DNA of 7,851 nucleotides from Pseudanabaena sp. CAN_BIN31 (GTDB taxonomy: Bacteria; Cyanobacteriota; Cyanobacteriia; Pseudanabaenales; Pseudanabaenaceae), in contig JAJAZG010000559.1 of assembly GCA_026785865.1 (NCBI GenBank), positions 1 to 7,851 on the forward strand, given 5' to 3'. Shown here piece by piece: positions 5,343 to 7,851 of this stretch. The first letter of the stretch is position 1, and each line of letters opens with the position of its first letter. The position numbers and the translations under genes were made by a program. A model generated the notes under the pieces. It was not told the DNA's origin and ran no database searches. It saw only the letters and a list, made by a program, of their open reading frames with translations.

Positions 5343-7851
5343 ATGCTCCGTTCAATCTCGCGATCGCTATTTGTTTATTGCCTAATACCTTCTTTCAGCT
5401 TTTTGGCTATAAACAATCAAAGTGTAGTATTTGCCCAAATTGTTCCAGACAATACTACAGCAACACAAGTAAATGGCAATGCGATCTCGCCAGTGGGAGC
5501 AGGAACGGTCAATGGCGGCAACCTCTATAATAGCTTCGATCAATTTAATGTGCCAAACTCTGGCGTTGTTTTTAATACGGGCAATTCTACGGTTGACGGC
5601 AGCAAAATTAACAATATTCTCAATCGAGTTACAGGTGATACGCCTTCACAGATTTTAGGTAATATCGAAAGTAGAACTGCTTTCCCCAATGCCAATATAT
5701 TTCTCATGAATCCCAATGGTGTCATATTTGGGAAAGATGCAAGGCTGGATATTGGCGGTTCGTTTAATGTGACTACAGGGACAGGTTTAGGTTTTGCAGG
5801 CGATCGCGTTTTTAGTGTAAACAAATCTTCTCTCGATTTCCCTAGTGGCAATCCTCAAAATATTAGGTTTGCAGTCAGCCAACCTGCGGCAATTATCAAT
5901 CAAGGCAATCTGTTAGTTAATGCGGGTAAAAATATTACGTTTACGGCTGGTGCAATAGTTAATTCTGGGACCTTAACTGCGCCTAGTGGCAATGTTGTTT
6001 TAGGTGCAGTTTCTGGCGGCTCCTTAGTAGATATCCGATCGCCCGATTTGGTGTTAGGTTTGAGTGTTACTAAGGATGCTGTGCCAACTAATTGGGATGG
6101 CAATATCTCTTCGTTACCAAAGTTAGCAGAGTTATTGACTGGCAAAGTGCCACAGGGCGATCGCGTGGTTGTAAAGCCTGATGGCACGTTAGCGATCGTG
6201 GCGACTCCTGCGGCTAATGAAGTACCTGTAACTAATGGAACTACGGTAGTATCGGGAACTATTAATGTTAGTTCTGCTATTACGGATGGTGGCAAAGTTG
6301 GGATATTTGGCGATCGCGTAGCTGTTGTTAATTCCCAAATTAGCGCAACTGGTGTTAATGGCGGTAATGTCTTAATCGGTGGCGATTTGCAGGGTAAGGG
6401 AGTTGTCCCTAATGCGAACTATACTTATTTCGATAATAAATCGATTGTTGATGTTAGTGCTTTGACTAATGGGAATGGGGGAAGGGTAATTGTATGGGGC
6501 GATCGCACTACGCGCTTTTTCGGGACAATCCTTAGCAAAGGTGGAGCGCTAAGCGGCGATGGCGGCTTTGTGGAAGTCTCTGGCAAAGAGAATCTTGCAT
6601 ACAACGGAATCGTTAATACATTAGCTCCTAACGGTAAAATCGGGACTTTGCTCCTCGATCCGACTAATATTACGGTAGTTGCGGGTAGTGGTTCCTTTCC
6701 TGATTTGGCGAGTGTTAATAATTCTGCTAATCCAGATTTTTCGCTAAATACTTTGAGCGTAGACTTGATTAACAATTCGGCTAGCGATGTAATTTTGGCT
6801 GCTACAAATAATATCAATATCAATACAAGTATTAATATTGCGGCATTAGGTGTGAATTTTACGGCTCAGGCAGGAAATGACATCACTCTCTCAAATGCAG
6901 AGATTAGGACGAATAGTGGTGTTGTTAACTTGACCGCAGGTGGCAATATTATTGGGACTGGCACTTCATCACTTATTGTTACAGGTGGTAATGGTGGTGA
7001 CATCAACTTGCTGGCAGAAGGAGCGATTAGCGGACTTGATTTTGATGCATCTAACGGTGAGGGGAGTGGGGGTAATGTAAGAATTGAGGCGAAGAATGAC
7101 ATCACCCTCTCAAATACAACGATTAGGACAAATAGAGGTGTCGTTAACTTGACCGCAGGTGGCAATATTACTGGAACTGGCTCTTCATCACTTATTGTCA
7201 CAGGTGGTGGTAATATCAACTTGCTGGCAGAAGGAGCAATTAGCGGACTTAATTTTGATGCATCTGGCGGTGAGGGGAGTGGGGGTAATATAAGAATTGA
7301 GGCGAAGAATGGTGATATCGAAATCGGCGACATCACAAGTTTCGGAAGCAACGGCGGAAATATAACGCTCGACCTCATCGGCAATGTTATCTTTACCACC
7401 ATCAACGCGAGTGGATTCGATAATGGCGGAGATATTAATATCGCCTCAGCAGGAGGCAATGTCTTGGGTACAGGAATAATTCAGACAAATTTTGGCTTTT
7501 GCGGTGGCGCGACAATTTGCACCAATGGAACAGGCGCTATTTCGATTCAGCATGGTATCACATCGCCCTTTAATTTGAACACCTTCTTAGTAGGCGGAGC
7601 CACTACAAATGGAACAGCAGGATCGATTATAACCGATGGCTCCACTGTAGCAGTTGCAGTTATTCCCAACGGCGCAGGCTTCTTTACTCAAGGCAATATC
7701 TCCATCTCTCCAGGTCAGGGCTTGCCAACACCAACACGAACTCCCACACCCACACCCACACCTACACCAACTCCCACACCTACACCAACTCCCACACCTA
7801 CACCAACTCCAACTCCCACACCAACTCCCACACCTACACCAACTCCCACAC
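5343..7851 (+). CDS. Two-partner secretion (FHA-type) exoprotein, N-terminal 836 residues
   Basis: The frame is open from the ATG to the right edge, so the C-terminus is missing. Residues 1-31 are a signal peptide ending VFA, followed by the QIVPDNTTATQ start usual in cyanobacterial TPS proteins. Residues about 32-270 form the filamentous-hemagglutinin N-terminal domain, with NLYNSFDQFNVP and the diagnostic MNPNGVIFG (NPNG at 123-126), recognised by an outer-membrane TpsB pore. Later family blocks are GGFVEVSGKENL (407-418) and LLLDPTNI (436-443), then Gly/Asn-rich beta-helix repeats including a tandem duplication (513-656), and a GAISIQHG...ATTNGTAG block (about 733-760). From residue 795 it is Pro-Thr repeats. 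It is probably a surface or secreted fibrous protein. No TpsB partner is in the window. Adhesin is the common role of the family, but the missing C-terminal domain could change that. Confidence 0.93.
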   Translation, partial: MLRSISRSLFVYCLIPSFSFLAINNQSVVFAQIVPDNTTATQVNGNAISPVGAGTVNGGNLYNSFDQFNVPNSGVVFNTGNSTVDGSKINNILNRVTGDTPSQILGNIESRTAFPNANIFLMNPNGVIFGKDARLDIGGSFNVTTGTGLGFAGDRVFSVNKSSLDFPSGNPQNIRFAVSQPAAIINQGNLLVNAGKNITFTAGAIVNSGTLTAPSGNVVLGAVSGGSLVDIRSPDLVLGLSVTKDAVPTNWDGNISSLPKLAELLTGKVPQGDRVVVKPDGTLAIVATPAANEVPVTNGTTVVSGTINVSSAITDGGKVGIFGDRVAVVNSQISATGVNGGNVLIGGDLQGKGVVPNANYTYFDNKSIVDVSALTNGNGGRVIVWGDRTTRFFGTILSKGGALSGDGGFVEVSGKENLAYNGIVNTLAPNGKIGTLLLDPTNITVVAGSGSFPDLASVNNSANPDFSLNTLSVDLINNSASDVILAATNNININTSINIAALGVNFTAQAGNDITLSNAEIRTNSGVVNLTAGGNIIGTGTSSLIVTGGNGGDINLLAEGAISGLDFDASNGEGSGGNVRIEAKNDITLSNTTIRTNRGVVNLTAGGNITGTGSSSLIVTGGGNINLLAEGAISGLNFDASGGEGSGGNIRIEAKNGDIEIGDITSFGSNGGNITLDLIGNVIFTTINASGFDNGGDINIASAGGNVLGTGIIQTNFGFCGGATICTNGTGAISIQHGITSPFNLNTFLVGGATTNGTAGSIITDGSTVAVAVIPNGAGFFTQGNISISPGQGLPTPTRTPTPTPTPTPTPTPTPTPTPTPTPTPTPTPTPTPTPT
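6879..7310 (+). repeat. In-frame tandem duplication in the exoprotein (219 + 213 bases)
   Basis: Copy one is 6879-7097 (73 residues) and copy two 7098-7310 (71 residues), directly abutting. By hand alignment there are 18 substitutions over 213 aligned bases (about 92% identity) and one 6-base deletion in copy two (GGNGGDIN against GGGNIN). Both begin DITLSN and end RIEAKN. The substitutions give nine residue changes and six silent changes. The unit is probably a few coils of the beta-helix. Its high identity, against the diverged repeats around it, indicates a recent duplication. Confidence 0.93.
7725..7851 (+). repeat. Pro-Thr coding minisatellite, continuing past the window
   Basis: From residue 795 the exoprotein alternates Pro and Thr to the edge, with a single interruption (CGA, Arg, at 7737). 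Much of it is an 18-base unit (CCT ACA CCA ACT CCC ACA), intact at 7761-7778, 7779-7796 and 7833-7850, with a variant expansion between. Only CCC, CCT, CCA, ACA and ACT codons occur. Such stretches usually act as extended, possibly glycosylated linkers between domains. Repeats of this kind can gain or lose units by slippage, and assembly errors are likely here. Confidence 0.95.

Noticed and set aside
5473..5658. Plus-strand 61-codon frame at the start of the exoprotein
   Set aside because: It is a +1 shadow inside the signal peptide and TPS domain coding region.
5540..7459. Four minus-strand open frames of 103-197 codons opposite the exoprotein
   Set aside because: They are antisense shadows of a Gly/Asn/Thr-rich repetitive gene, giving low-complexity Pro/Leu/Thr-rich proteins with no family motif. 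The plus-strand frame is open throughout and has clear TPS features.

Overview
The window looks like chromosomal DNA of a cyanobacterium. Three things support this. The palindromic octamer GCGATCGC (HIP1, over-represented in many cyanobacteria) occurs about 28 times by hand count. There is a recognisable Ycf36/CGLD27 (DUF1230) membrane protein, a family confined to cyanobacteria and plastid lineages. The window also ends in a surface exoprotein of the type common in filamentous cyanobacteria. The style recalls Pseudanabaena-like genomes, but that is an impression, not a result.

Layout. Positions 1-278 are AT-rich and non-coding, apart from a possible N-terminus leaving the left edge on the minus strand. 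trpF (tryptophan synthesis; minus) is followed by a divergent secreted START/SRPBCC-fold protein (plus). That gene converges on folC (folate; minus) across a stem-loop that looks like a bidirectional terminator. folC overlaps by 20 bases the end of a small NTF2/SnoaL-like gene, so the two probably form one minus-strand transcription unit. Next comes ycf36 (minus), then a divergent thiO (glycine oxidase for the thiamin thiazole; plus). The last third is a plus-strand two-partner-secretion exoprotein (FHA-type), open at the right edge. It has a signal peptide, the TPS domain with its NPNG motif, a repetitive beta-helix region with a recent 73/71-residue tandem duplication, a lone cysteine pair, and a Pro-Thr repeat that runs out of the window.

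The first two-thirds are housekeeping genes (Trp, folate, thiamin) in short units with no single pathway linking them. The exoprotein starts its own unit with a clear ribosome binding site. The main things beyond ordinary gene content are three related palindromes (around 1644, 3468 and 4107), one in each of a convergent, a tandem and a divergent gap, and the internal architecture of the exoprotein. I found no tRNA, rRNA, CRISPR array or transposase. I see no convincing evidence of a wholly new multi-gene system; the best candidate for novelty is whatever lies C-terminal to the Pro-Thr linker, outside the window.
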